DNA of 64,000 nt, taken from NCBI RefSeq assembly GCF_049723905.1, contig NZ_JBJKFD010000001.1:4402001-4466000 (forward strand), written 5' to 3'. The notes beneath the pieces are model-generated. The model ran no database searches and was not told the origin of the DNA. It saw nothing but the letters and a program-made list of their open reading frames with translations. The position numbers were made by a program, and so were the translations under genes. The first letter of the stretch is position 1, and every line of letters starts with the position of its first letter. Positions 51,185-58,591 of this stretch are shown here, in pieces. The DNA is from G963665185 sp049723905. Lineage in GTDB: Bacteria; Desulfobacterota; Desulfovibrionia; Desulfovibrionales; Desulfovibrionaceae.

Positions 51185-51868
51185 ATGAATAAGAATTTTA
51201 CTTTTGGAATGTTGACCCTGGGGCAGTCCCCCAGAACGGATATTGAGCCCACGTTCCGCGCAATCTGGGGAGAGGGCGTGCTTTTCATGCAGCGGGGCGG
51301 GTTGGATGGATTGTCCATTCCGGCCATTGCGCAACTTGCCCCGACAGGGGGAGAGCCGGGCATTGAAACATGCGTCACCTCGTCGGACAATGGGCGTTTG
51401 GGAGTGTTTGTTTCCAAAAAGCATCTGCTTCCGCGTCTGGTCAGTGCCGCCCACGAGCTTGAAATGCAGTGCCACAACATCGTGCTGCTCTGTTCCGGGC
51501 AATTTTCCGCGCTCAAGCAGGCCGTGCCCAAGCTTATCGAGCCCATTGTCTTCATCCGGTCGGTGGTGGCTTCCCTGGCTGGTCACGCACATGTCTGCGT
51601 CATCGGCCCGGAGTCGGATATGGACGAGGCCCCGGCCCAATGGAGCCCCTATGTGGCCAGGGTGTCCGTGGCAGCCGCTTCGCCCTACGATCCCGGCGAG
51701 CGTCTTGTGCAGGCGGCATGCAGGGCGCGTGAAATAGGCGCCGACTACATTCTTTTGGACGATATGGGCTTTACCGAGGAGCAGCGGCGTCTGGTACGGG
51801 CCATTTCCGGGATCGTCACGCTGAATGCCACCAGCATTGCGGCCCGCGTGCTCCAGGAACTTGTTTGA
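51185..51868 (+). CDS. AroM family protein
   Basis: A 227-residue member of the AroM family, close in length to the E. coli protein. It shows the N-terminal signature MLTLGQSPRTDIEPTFRAIW and a late DYILLDDMGFTEEQRR. The family fold resembles Asp/Glu/hydantoin racemases. The activity of AroM has not been established to my knowledge. The start has GGGGAG only 2 nt upstream, so translation may depend on coupling or another start. Its place in an operon with a transporter and a HutI-like amidohydrolase suggests a catabolic isomerase or racemase role. Confidence 0.82.
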   Translation: MNKNFTFGMLTLGQSPRTDIEPTFRAIWGEGVLFMQRGGLDGLSIPAIAQLAPTGGEPGIETCVTSSDNGRLGVFVSKKHLLPRLVSAAHELEMQCHNIVLLCSGQFSALKQAVPKLIEPIVFIRSVVASLAGHAHVCVIGPESDMDEAPAQWSPYVARVSVAAASPYDPGERLVQAACRAREIGADYILLDDMGFTEEQRRLVRAISGIVTLNATSIAARVLQELV

Positions 51869-51946
51869 ATACGGCTTTGGCCGATGGCCTGAACATTCGG
51901 CCGGAAAACACTGCGGAGAGAGTTCGAGTTTATCTATGAGGATTCA

Positions 51947-53236
51947 ATGAGCGGCAACCTTACCATTGTACATGCGACAAGCCTGGCCTGCATTACCGAC
52001 GACAACAATCCCCGGGCGGGCAGGACGCAGGGCGAACTGAACATCATACCCGACGGCGCGGTTGTCATCCGCGACGGGATTATCGCTGCCGTGGGCCCCA
52101 CGGATGACATCCTGGCCCAGTACGGAGACGACGCTCCCCTGCTGGACGCCAGGGGCAAGACCGTGTTGCCGGGGCTGGTGGAGTGCCATTCGCATCCCAT
52201 TTTTGCAGGCAACCGCCATTGGGAATATGTGCGCAGGATCGAGGGAGCCAGCGGAAAGGATATACGCACCGAGGGCGGCGGCATCTGGTCCACCATCGTG
52301 AACACGCGCAAGGCCGATGATGAGGTACTTGTGCGAAATACCGTGCGGGCTTTCCGGCAGATTGCCGCGGGCGGGGTGACCACGGTGGAGGTGAAGTCCG
52401 GCTACGGTCTGGACACGGAAGGCGAGCTGCGCCTTTTGCGACTTTTGAAGCAGGCCGCCGGGCAGACTCCCATGGACGTGGTGATTACTTTTTTGGGGGC
52501 GCATATTGCCCCGCAGGACGGCCGCAGCACCGATGCGTTCGTGCAGGCGGTCCGGGACGAGATGCTTCCTGCCGTGCTGGCGCAGGGCATTGCCGAATCC
52601 CAGGACCTGTCGTGTGAAAATGGAGATTTCTCCGCTGCACAGGCCAAAGAACTTATTGAATGTTCCGCTGCTTTGGGGTTACCAGTGCGGGTGCATGCCG
52701 ACGCATCTTCCGATTCCCGGGGGTGGCGGACCGCTGTGGAGGGTGGGGCTCTTTCCGCAGATCATCTGACCTACACGCCGGATTCGGAAATCGATTCCGT
52801 GGGGGCCGCCCGGACCGTTGCCGTGCTGTTGCCCGTGGCAGAGCAGTTCTATCTGGACGACCGCAAGGCCAACGGCAGACTTTTCATTGAAAACAACGTG
52901 CCTGTGGCCGTGGCAACGGATTATTGTTCGTCTTTTCAGGCCACGTCATTGCCGTTGACCATTGCCGAAGCCTGTTCCTGGTTCAGGTTCACTCCGGCAC
53001 AGGCTATTGTGGGGGCCACACTCAACGCCGCATACGCTTTAGGTAAAAATCACGACCGTGGTTCGCTGGACGTGGGCAAGCGCGGCGACATTACCATTTT
53101 CGACTGCGAGCATCCCAATCAGCTGGGCACCGCCATCGGCGCTCCGCTTGTGGACATGGCCATTTCCAGGGGAATGGTGATTTGGGATGCAAACAAGAGT
53201 GTTCAGAAAAGCCAGAGAATCCAGAGAGTCCGATGA
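51947..53236 (+). CDS. HutI-like amidohydrolase (imidazolonepropionase family)
   Basis: A 429-residue metal-dependent amidohydrolase. HutI features kept are the metal motif VECHSHPIFAGNRHWEYVRR, VEVKSGYGLDTEGELRLLR, VHADASSD, GALSADHLTYT, the catalytic Asp in VAVATDYCSS, and TLNAAYALGK. In true HutI the last motif reads ATDxNPG, so CSS for NPG is a change at the active-site rim and may alter specificity. hutH, hutU and hutF are all absent nearby. The substrate could be an imidazolone or another cyclic amide delivered by the operon transporter. The stop overlaps the GntR start. Confidence 0.82.
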   Translation: MSGNLTIVHATSLACITDDNNPRAGRTQGELNIIPDGAVVIRDGIIAAVGPTDDILAQYGDDAPLLDARGKTVLPGLVECHSHPIFAGNRHWEYVRRIEGASGKDIRTEGGGIWSTIVNTRKADDEVLVRNTVRAFRQIAAGGVTTVEVKSGYGLDTEGELRLLRLLKQAAGQTPMDVVITFLGAHIAPQDGRSTDAFVQAVRDEMLPAVLAQGIAESQDLSCENGDFSAAQAKELIECSAALGLPVRVHADASSDSRGWRTAVEGGALSADHLTYTPDSEIDSVGAARTVAVLLPVAEQFYLDDRKANGRLFIENNVPVAVATDYCSSFQATSLPLTIAEACSWFRFTPAQAIVGATLNAAYALGKNHDRGSLDVGKRGDITIFDCEHPNQLGTAIGAPLVDMAISRGMVIWDANKSVQKSQRIQRVR

Positions 53237-53919
53237 CGACCAACCTGACGTCCAAAACCGAAGCGAGCGGTGTCGAGAAGATAGCCGCAACATTGCGGAG
53301 CGCTATTTTCAACGGGACTTTTCTGCCCGGCGATCAGCTCAAGGAAGTCGCTCTGTCCCATTCCCTTGGCGTTTCGCGGGGGTCGGTGCGCGAAGCCCTG
53401 CGCATTCTGGCAACGGAAGAGCTGGTCATGCACCTGCCCAACAAAGGGGTCTCCGTCCGCAAGTTGAGCCTGGCGGAGATAGACGATATTTTTCTGACGC
53501 GCCATATTCTGGAAACCAAGGCCTGCGAATGCATCCCCACGGTGCCGGAAGAGCTGCTGAACAATCTTGAAGAAAAGACCGTGGCCTACGAAGCCGTGGT
53601 CAACCTGGACGACCCGGTGACCATTGCCAATGCGCACATCAATTATCACAAGGCATTGGTTGGAATAACAGGCAGCCTGAAGCTTGCGGAACTGGAAGAG
53701 AGCCTGATGCAGACCTTGCAGGTCATTATCGCCTGCATTGAAAACGACCGGGACGATACCCAGAACGAAATAGCCAACCACAGGCATATGACGGAGATGG
53801 TACGCAGCGGGTGCGTTGAAGGTGCCAAGAAATGGGTGGACGACTATATCCCCATTGGCAAGGATTTTGTCATCAAGCAGATACTCTCGCAAAAGAACAG
53901 CCTGCGGTTGCGTCGCTAA
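53233..53919 (+). CDS. GntR-family (FCD) transcriptional regulator
   Basis: A 228-residue regulator. The winged helix is in VEKIAATLRSAIFNGTFLPG, LKEVALSHSLGVSRGSVREA and LRILATEELVMHLPNKGVSV. The FCD effector domain follows, with likely metal-binding His in NAHINYHKALVGI and NHRHMTEMV. ATG 53233 overlaps the HutI-like stop (ATGA). As the last gene of the operon it probably autoregulates through the tandem TTGTCnGACAA sites at 48144-48168. The effector is likely an intermediate of the pathway. Confidence 0.92.
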   Translation: MTTNLTSKTEASGVEKIAATLRSAIFNGTFLPGDQLKEVALSHSLGVSRGSVREALRILATEELVMHLPNKGVSVRKLSLAEIDDIFLTRHILETKACECIPTVPEELLNNLEEKTVAYEAVVNLDDPVTIANAHINYHKALVGITGSLKLAELEESLMQTLQVIIACIENDRDDTQNEIANHRHMTEMVRSGCVEGAKKWVDDYIPIGKDFVIKQILSQKNSLRLRR

Positions 53920-53966
53920 CCGGCACACGCACACCGTCCTCTTTCAGGACGTGATACAGAAAACAG

Positions 53967-54003
53967 AAAAGCCGCCCGTGCATTTGCAGGGGCGGCTTTT
54001 TTT
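53967..54003 (+). terminator. Terminator after the GntR gene
   Basis: AAAAGCCGCCC pairs GGGCGGCTTTT around a 12-nt loop, followed by T-run TTT. It also suits the convergent roo gene, since the minus strand reads a T-run after the stem. Confidence 0.88.
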
Positions 54004-54023
54004 ACGGAGAGGGAAAGAAAAAA

Positions 54024-55241
54024 CTAGCCTTTGTAGGCCGCGATTTTTTCCTTGAGTGCTTTGGCAACGGACTGGCCGTACGTGTAGCACTCTTCGTAAT
54101 CGGTATGCTCAGGAACGTTTTTGATCTTGACCGGATTTTCCATGACCACGTCGCAGAACTGTCCCAGCCAGTCGGAAAGGATTTTCACGCATTCGCCGGA
54201 CCAGCCGAACGAACCGAACGCGCCGCCGACCTTGTTCTGCGGGCGCAGTCCCTTCATGTAGGTGAGGGTGGAGGCCATGTAGGGCAGGATGCCGTTGTTG
54301 TGCGTGGGCGAACCCGCAAGCACCGCACCGCAATCCATGAGTTCGGTCATGATGGCGGAATGGTGGTGTTTCTTCACGTGCATGATGCGGACTTCGATGC
54401 CTTCGGATTTGATGCCGGAAGCAATGGCCGAGGCCATGTTTTCCGTGGAGTGCCACATGGTGTCGTAGAAGATGAGAGCCTTGGGTTTGGGAGCACCCAT
54501 GGAGTATTCACGGTACTTGTCCAGAACGAATTTGACGCCTTCGCCACGCCAGATAAGGCCGTGGTCGGGCATCAGCATATCCACATCCAGCTTCAGTTCC
54601 TCAATGGCGTCGAGAGTCTTGAGCACCACGGGGGAGTAAGGCTGAACAATGTTGGCAAAGTATTCCTTGAGAAGTCTTTCCAGCAGTACGGGTTCCACCT
54701 CGTCGGCAAAGCGTTCGCTGGTGGCCCAGTTCTGTCCAAAAGCGTCGGAGCAGATCAGCAGCTTGTCTTCGGGAATGTAGGTGACCATGTTGTCGGGCCA
54801 ATGCAGCATGCGGGTTTCCACAAACTGCATGGTGCGCGAACCGATGGAGGCAGAAGTGCCGGATTTGCAGATCTCCAGAGGCCAGTCCTTGGCATGGTAG
54901 ATTGTTTCCAGAGATCGCTTGCCCATGGGGGAAACAAAGATCTTTTCAGGCTTGATGCGTTCCACGGCTTCGACCAGGCAACCGGCGTGGTCTGGTTCCA
55001 AATGGTTGGCAACGATGTAGTCGATATTTTCCAGATCGCCCACCACCTGGGACAGGTTGCAGAAAAATTCACCCTTGTAGTCTGCCTTTACGGTGTCGAT
55101 AAGGGTGGTTTTCTCGTCCTTTATTACAAAGGCGTTGTAGGTGGTGCCGTACTGTGCCTGGGAATATCCATGGAAATCCTTTCCGTTCCAATCGATGGCT
55201 CCGACCCAGTGGACGCCTTTTTTCAATTCAACGGCTTGCAT
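54024..55241 (-). CDS. roo: Flavodiiron protein, rubredoxin:oxygen oxidoreductase
   Basis: A 405-residue soluble flavodiiron oxidase that reduces O2 to water (and often NO to N2O) with electrons from rubredoxin. The diiron ligands lie in NHLEPDHAGC (His79, Glu81, Asp83), LHWPDN, CSDAFG and MPDHGLIWRG. The C-terminal flavodoxin domain binds FMN (IFYDTMWHSTENMASAIA, GSPTHNNGILP, GAFGSFGWSGECVK). It starts ATG 55241. In Desulfovibrio roo follows rub; here a repeat element and terminator separate them. Confidence 0.95.
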   Translation of the reverse strand: MQAVELKKGVHWVGAIDWNGKDFHGYSQAQYGTTYNAFVIKDEKTTLIDTVKADYKGEFFCNLSQVVGDLENIDYIVANHLEPDHAGCLVEAVERIKPEKIFVSPMGKRSLETIYHAKDWPLEICKSGTSASIGSRTMQFVETRMLHWPDNMVTYIPEDKLLICSDAFGQNWATSERFADEVEPVLLERLLKEYFANIVQPYSPVVLKTLDAIEELKLDVDMLMPDHGLIWRGEGVKFVLDKYREYSMGAPKPKALIFYDTMWHSTENMASAIASGIKSEGIEVRIMHVKKHHHSAIMTELMDCGAVLAGSPTHNNGILPYMASTLTYMKGLRPQNKVGGAFGSFGWSGECVKILSDWLGQFCDVVMENPVKIKNVPEHTDYEECYTYGQSVAKALKEKIAAYKG

Positions 55242-55313
55242 TATCTACCTCTTTGGTTGTGTTTTTTTTCTCAATGGTTTTTCGTAATAAAAAAAAGCCG
55301 CCTGGGGAAGGCC

Positions 55314-55526
55314 CCGGACTGTTCAAAAAAAATGTCAGGCTGCTGAAAAAAGCACGGTAGCTGCGTTGCGTCAATAAATTCAAATCCCCGCGTATCGAAA
55401 AAATACGCGTGGGGCTTGAACTTTCCTCACGTCCGCAGAGCTTATGCCTCTGGTTCTCTTTTGCCCAGCCTGTTGCCCGGACTTAAAACGTCCCTGGCAT
55501 GGCTCCATTTTTTTTGAACAAGCCGG
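55314..55526. repeat. Hairpin repeat element, copy 2, between rub and roo
   Basis: A 213-bp unit bounded by a 22-bp imperfect inverted repeat, CCGGacTGTTCAAAAAAAATG on the left and its complement on the right, with a perfect GTTC-A8-TG core. Inside is the hairpin AAATTCAAATCCCC/GGGGCTTGAACTT enclosing GCGTAT (55390-55395) and ATACGC (55403-55408). Copy 1 at 45971-46078 has the same layout in opposite orientation. The terminal inverted repeats resemble those of a MITE. No target duplication is clear. Confidence 0.65.
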
Positions 55527-55531
55527 AAAAG

Positions 55532-55570
55532 CAAGCGGCGCGGGGAAGGTAGCCTCCCCCGCGCCGCTTG
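55532..55570 (-). terminator. Terminator downstream of rubredoxin
   Basis: CAAGCGGCGCGGGG and CCCCGCGCCGCTTG form a perfect 14-bp stem. On the minus strand it is followed by CTTTT. It begins 6 bp past the rubredoxin stop and would separate rub transcription from roo. Confidence 0.85.
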
Positions 55571-55576
55571 GATTTT

Positions 55577-55735
55577 TTATTCGTCAGGGCTGAATTCGCT
55601 CTTATCTGCGCCACAGACTGGGCATACCCAATCTTCGGGGAGATCCGCGAATTCGGTTCCTGCGGGGATATCGCTGTCAGGGTCACCCACAGCGGGGTCG
55701 TAAACATAGCCGCATACATCACATACGTATTTCAT
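55577..55735 (-). CDS. rub: Rubredoxin
   Basis: A 52-residue Fe(Cys)4 electron carrier, too short for most ORF filters. It starts MKYVCDVCGYVYDPAVGDPD, has FADLPEDWVCPVCGADKSEF in the second half, and thus four iron-ligating cysteines (CxxC twice). ATG 55735 has GGAG 6 nt upstream. It donates electrons to roo and receives them from an NADH oxidoreductase. It lies downstream of desulfoferrodoxin on the same strand and upstream of roo. Confidence 0.97.
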   Translation of the reverse strand: MKYVCDVCGYVYDPAVGDPDSDIPAGTEFADLPEDWVCPVCGADKSEFSPDE

Positions 55736-55817
55736 TGTTCACTCCAAATAATTGTTTACGAGCGGGTTGTTCCGGTGTGGGAAGAACCCCAGTTCCACTG
55801 GTCGTAAGCCTTGGGCT

Positions 55818-56198
55818 CTAGGCCTCGGCCTTCCAATGTCCGTGGAGATTGCAGTATTCACGAGCAGTTACCGAGGAAGCCTGAACACAGAATTCAGCTT
55901 CCGGTGCATCGCCGGGCTTGAGGAATTTCTTGTAGGAAACGCCGTCGGCGATAAGTTCAATCCACTCGATGTAGTGCTTCTCTTCCATGGGATGTGCCAC
56001 GCTGCCTACGGCAACCTTGTAACCGTTTGCAGTCTTTTCAATAACAGGCACGTGTTTTTCCTTGGCAGCATCGGTGGTGCCTTCCTTCATCAGTTTCATG
56101 GGCTGTCCGCAGCAGACAAGTTCACCTGCTCCGCCATGAAGAACTTCCACGATATTGCCACATTCTTCACACTTGTAGACTTCGTAACGTTCTGCCAT
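55818..56198 (-). CDS. dfx: Desulfoferrodoxin (superoxide reductase)
   Basis: A 126-residue two-iron superoxide reductase. The N-terminal desulforedoxin domain binds centre I through KCEECGN and LVCCGQP (four cysteines). Centre II ligands are the histidines in KHVPVIE, VAHPMEEKHYIEWIEL and the YCNLHGHW motif (Cys and His). It reduces superoxide to H2O2 with electrons from rubredoxin. The length and order match Desulfovibrio Dfx (rbo). It is the first gene of the rbo-rub-roo set. Confidence 0.97.
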   Translation of the reverse strand: MAERYEVYKCEECGNIVEVLHGGAGELVCCGQPMKLMKEGTTDAAKEKHVPVIEKTANGYKVAVGSVAHPMEEKHYIEWIELIADGVSYKKFLKPGDAPEAEFCVQASSVTAREYCNLHGHWKAEA

Positions 56199-56356
56199 GT
56201 CAACCTCCAGTTGTTAAAGACCAATTCATTTTGGTCCAGACGTGTTCAAATAAAAGAAACTTAAAACGCTATATACATGCTTCGTGGTCAACCTTCAATG
56301 CACTTTTAAAGAAAGTTGATGCATGAGGGTTATTATTAGGAATTATTCTTTCCTAG

Positions 56357-58381
56357 TCAAGAAGAAGATTTAGCCTCGGAGTCTTTCTTTGCTTCCCGGA
56401 ATAGCCATGCCTTCTGTGTTACGGAGGGAACCTGCCCGAAGACATAGGCTATGTCGCCCGCTTTGAGCTCTTCCTCGGCACCAGGATTTGGAATCATTTT
56501 TCCTTCCCGGCTTACAGCTACCACACTCAGCCCATGCTGGTTCCGCAGGTCGGATTCTCCAAGGGTTTTCCCTTCCAGTGGAGCTCCCTTTTCAACTCGA
56601 AGGGTAGCAATATTGGCCTGAATGTCCAGCCCCTGCATGGTGTGCAGAGGGGCGAGGGCGGCAGCCTCGTCCACAAGCAGGGAGTATTCCCGGTTGCGTA
56701 CGTCGGCCACCATGCGCTCTATGTCCTGGCGGGGAATCAGGTATTTGGCCAGCACCCGGGCGAAAATTTCCACCGAGGTTTCCAGCTCCTCGGGCACAAT
56801 ATCATTTGCGCCCAACTCCTTGAGCGGGCCGATTTCACTGAGGAATCGGGTCCTTGCCACAATATGCAGGCAGGGATTGATGGACCGGGCCGTGTCCGTT
56901 ATGCGCCGCACCGATGCCGGTTCGGAAATGACAATGACGAGGGCTCTGGCCTTTTCCGCCCCGACATGGCGCAGAACGTCTTCGTAGGCTGCGTCGCCGT
57001 ACAGGATGGGTTCGCCCGCGGCTGCGGCTTCGCGTACGGTGTCCGGATTGGTTTCCAGAATAACATAGTCGATGCCCGCCTGCCGGGCCGTGCGGGCCAG
57101 ATGGCGGCCGCCAACGCCGAAGCCGACAATGATGAGATGGTGACCCTTTTCGTATTTTTCGTTCACAGCCCCGTCGGGGTCGGTGGAGGTGGGCAACCGG
57201 TTGAAGCGCGCCATGAACGGCCATGCCGTGATGGTGTCGGCCAGTTTGGGGGCCAGATGGACCAGAACCGGAGTTACGCACATGGTGAGAATGCTGGCGG
57301 CCAGAAAAAGCTGGTAGCCATCCTGCTGCACCAAGCCCAGGTTCAAACCTTCCTTGGCAAGAACAAACGAGAATTCACCTATCTGGGCCAGAGCCAGGCC
57401 GGTGATGATGGCTGTTCGTGCCGGGTAGCCGAGAAGCAGGGCCGGAAGGCCGGAGAGCAGTGGTTTGACCAGCAGAATGGCCGCAAAGGCCAGCAGCGCC
57501 TTGGGCAGGTTGTGTGCCAGAAAACCTATGTTGAGCAACATGCCCATGGAGATGAAGAACAGGCTTATGAACACGTCGCGCAGGGGAAGGATGCCTTCCA
57601 GGGCGCTCAGACTGTATTTGGATTCGGACATGATGAGTCCGGCCATGAATGCGCCAAGGGAAAGGGAAAGTCCCAGCATCCAGCTGAAGTAGGCAATGCC
57701 CAGACACAGGCCCAGCGTGGTCAGCAGGAGCATTTCCCGGCTGCGGGTGCGGACCACGAAGCCGAGAACGGCCGGAATGACCCGGCGCGAGAGCAGAAAA
57801 AGCGCGCCCACCAGTCCGGCGGCCTTGAGGAGCGGAACAAGCAGGGCCATGCCCGAGGTGGGTTGGGTTCCGGCCAGAAACGGCGTGATGAGAATCATGG
57901 GCACGATGGCCAGGTCCTGGAAAATCAGGAACGAAAGGGCCATGCGTCCGTGCGGACTTTCCAGCTCTGCCCGCTGGTTCAGAAGCTTGAGTACGATGGC
58001 GGTGGAGGACAGGGCAATAAGGCAGCCCACAAAGACAGCCTGGCTGGGATTGCTGAAAAGCATTGCGGCCATCAGCCCGAATATTCCTATGCACAGTCCC
58101 ACCTGGAGCATGCCGCCAAGAAATACCGGTTTTTTCAGCCGCATCAGCTCCCCGAAGGAGAGGTCCGCGCCAATGGTGAACATGAGCAGTACCACACCCA
58201 CTTCGGCCATGGTCTCGACCTGATGGACCATGGCAATGAGGTGCAGGCCGTGCGGCCCGGCCAACACGCCGGTAAGAAGATAGCCCACAATGACAGGGAG
58301 GCGCAGCGTGTGAAAAATGCTGGTGACGGCTACTGCCAGGGCCAGCAGGATGGCCATATCACCGAGAATTGCCAATTCCAT
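56357..58381 (-). CDS. CPA2 cation:proton antiporter with TrkA domains (KefB/C-like)
   Basis: A 674-residue protein. The first roughly 385 residues form a twelve-helix Na/H-exchanger domain (VGYLLTGVLAGPHGLHLIAM, LSLGAFMAGLIMSESKYS). A TrkA-N (RCK-N) domain follows with the NAD-type motif LIIVGFGVGGRHLARTARQA. A TrkA-C domain (VEKGAPLEGKTLGESDLRN) ends it. It is probably a K+/H+ or Na+/H+ antiporter gated by nucleotide. AAGGA precedes ATG. It lies next to the rbo cluster but with its own promoter. Confidence 0.92.
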   Translation of the reverse strand: MELAILGDMAILLALAVAVTSIFHTLRLPVIVGYLLTGVLAGPHGLHLIAMVHQVETMAEVGVVLLMFTIGADLSFGELMRLKKPVFLGGMLQVGLCIGIFGLMAAMLFSNPSQAVFVGCLIALSSTAIVLKLLNQRAELESPHGRMALSFLIFQDLAIVPMILITPFLAGTQPTSGMALLVPLLKAAGLVGALFLLSRRVIPAVLGFVVRTRSREMLLLTTLGLCLGIAYFSWMLGLSLSLGAFMAGLIMSESKYSLSALEGILPLRDVFISLFFISMGMLLNIGFLAHNLPKALLAFAAILLVKPLLSGLPALLLGYPARTAIITGLALAQIGEFSFVLAKEGLNLGLVQQDGYQLFLAASILTMCVTPVLVHLAPKLADTITAWPFMARFNRLPTSTDPDGAVNEKYEKGHHLIIVGFGVGGRHLARTARQAGIDYVILETNPDTVREAAAAGEPILYGDAAYEDVLRHVGAEKARALVIVISEPASVRRITDTARSINPCLHIVARTRFLSEIGPLKELGANDIVPEELETSVEIFARVLAKYLIPRQDIERMVADVRNREYSLLVDEAAALAPLHTMQGLDIQANIATLRVEKGAPLEGKTLGESDLRNQHGLSVVAVSREGKMIPNPGAEEELKAGDIAYVFGQVPSVTQKAWLFREAKKDSEAKSSS

Positions 58382-58512
58382 TGAGAATCCTTGTGGTTAT
58401 TGTACTACAGCAGGGCTGTTCTTTTCGAAAATAGCAACCGCATGGTAAATATTGCGGAAAATATGCATTTACGGGGCAGCGTGTATTTTATCAAGCGCTC
58501 CGGAGAAGGGAT

Positions 58513-58547
58513 GAAAAAATCCCCCGCAGGTTGCCCGACGGGGGATT
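58513..58547 (-). terminator. Terminator downstream of the chemoreceptor gene
   Basis: AATCCCCCG and CGGGGGATT pair around a 12-nt loop; on the minus strand TTTTTT follows. A second small AACCCCGG/CCGGGGAT hairpin lies at about 58550-58570. Confidence 0.85.
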
Positions 58548-58591
58548 GAAAACCCCGGTTTCCGGGGATATCGGCATATGCTCCCGGAATC

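Noticed and set aside
56330..56350. PerR box (TTATTAT-N5-ATTATT) upstream of desulfoferrodoxin
   Set aside because: Too degenerate and about 130 bp from the start; not better than chance in AT-rich DNA.
56534..58384. 616-residue open frame antisense to the antiporter gene
   Set aside because: Low-complexity Gln/His/Gly-rich translation; the antiporter on the other strand is unambiguous.
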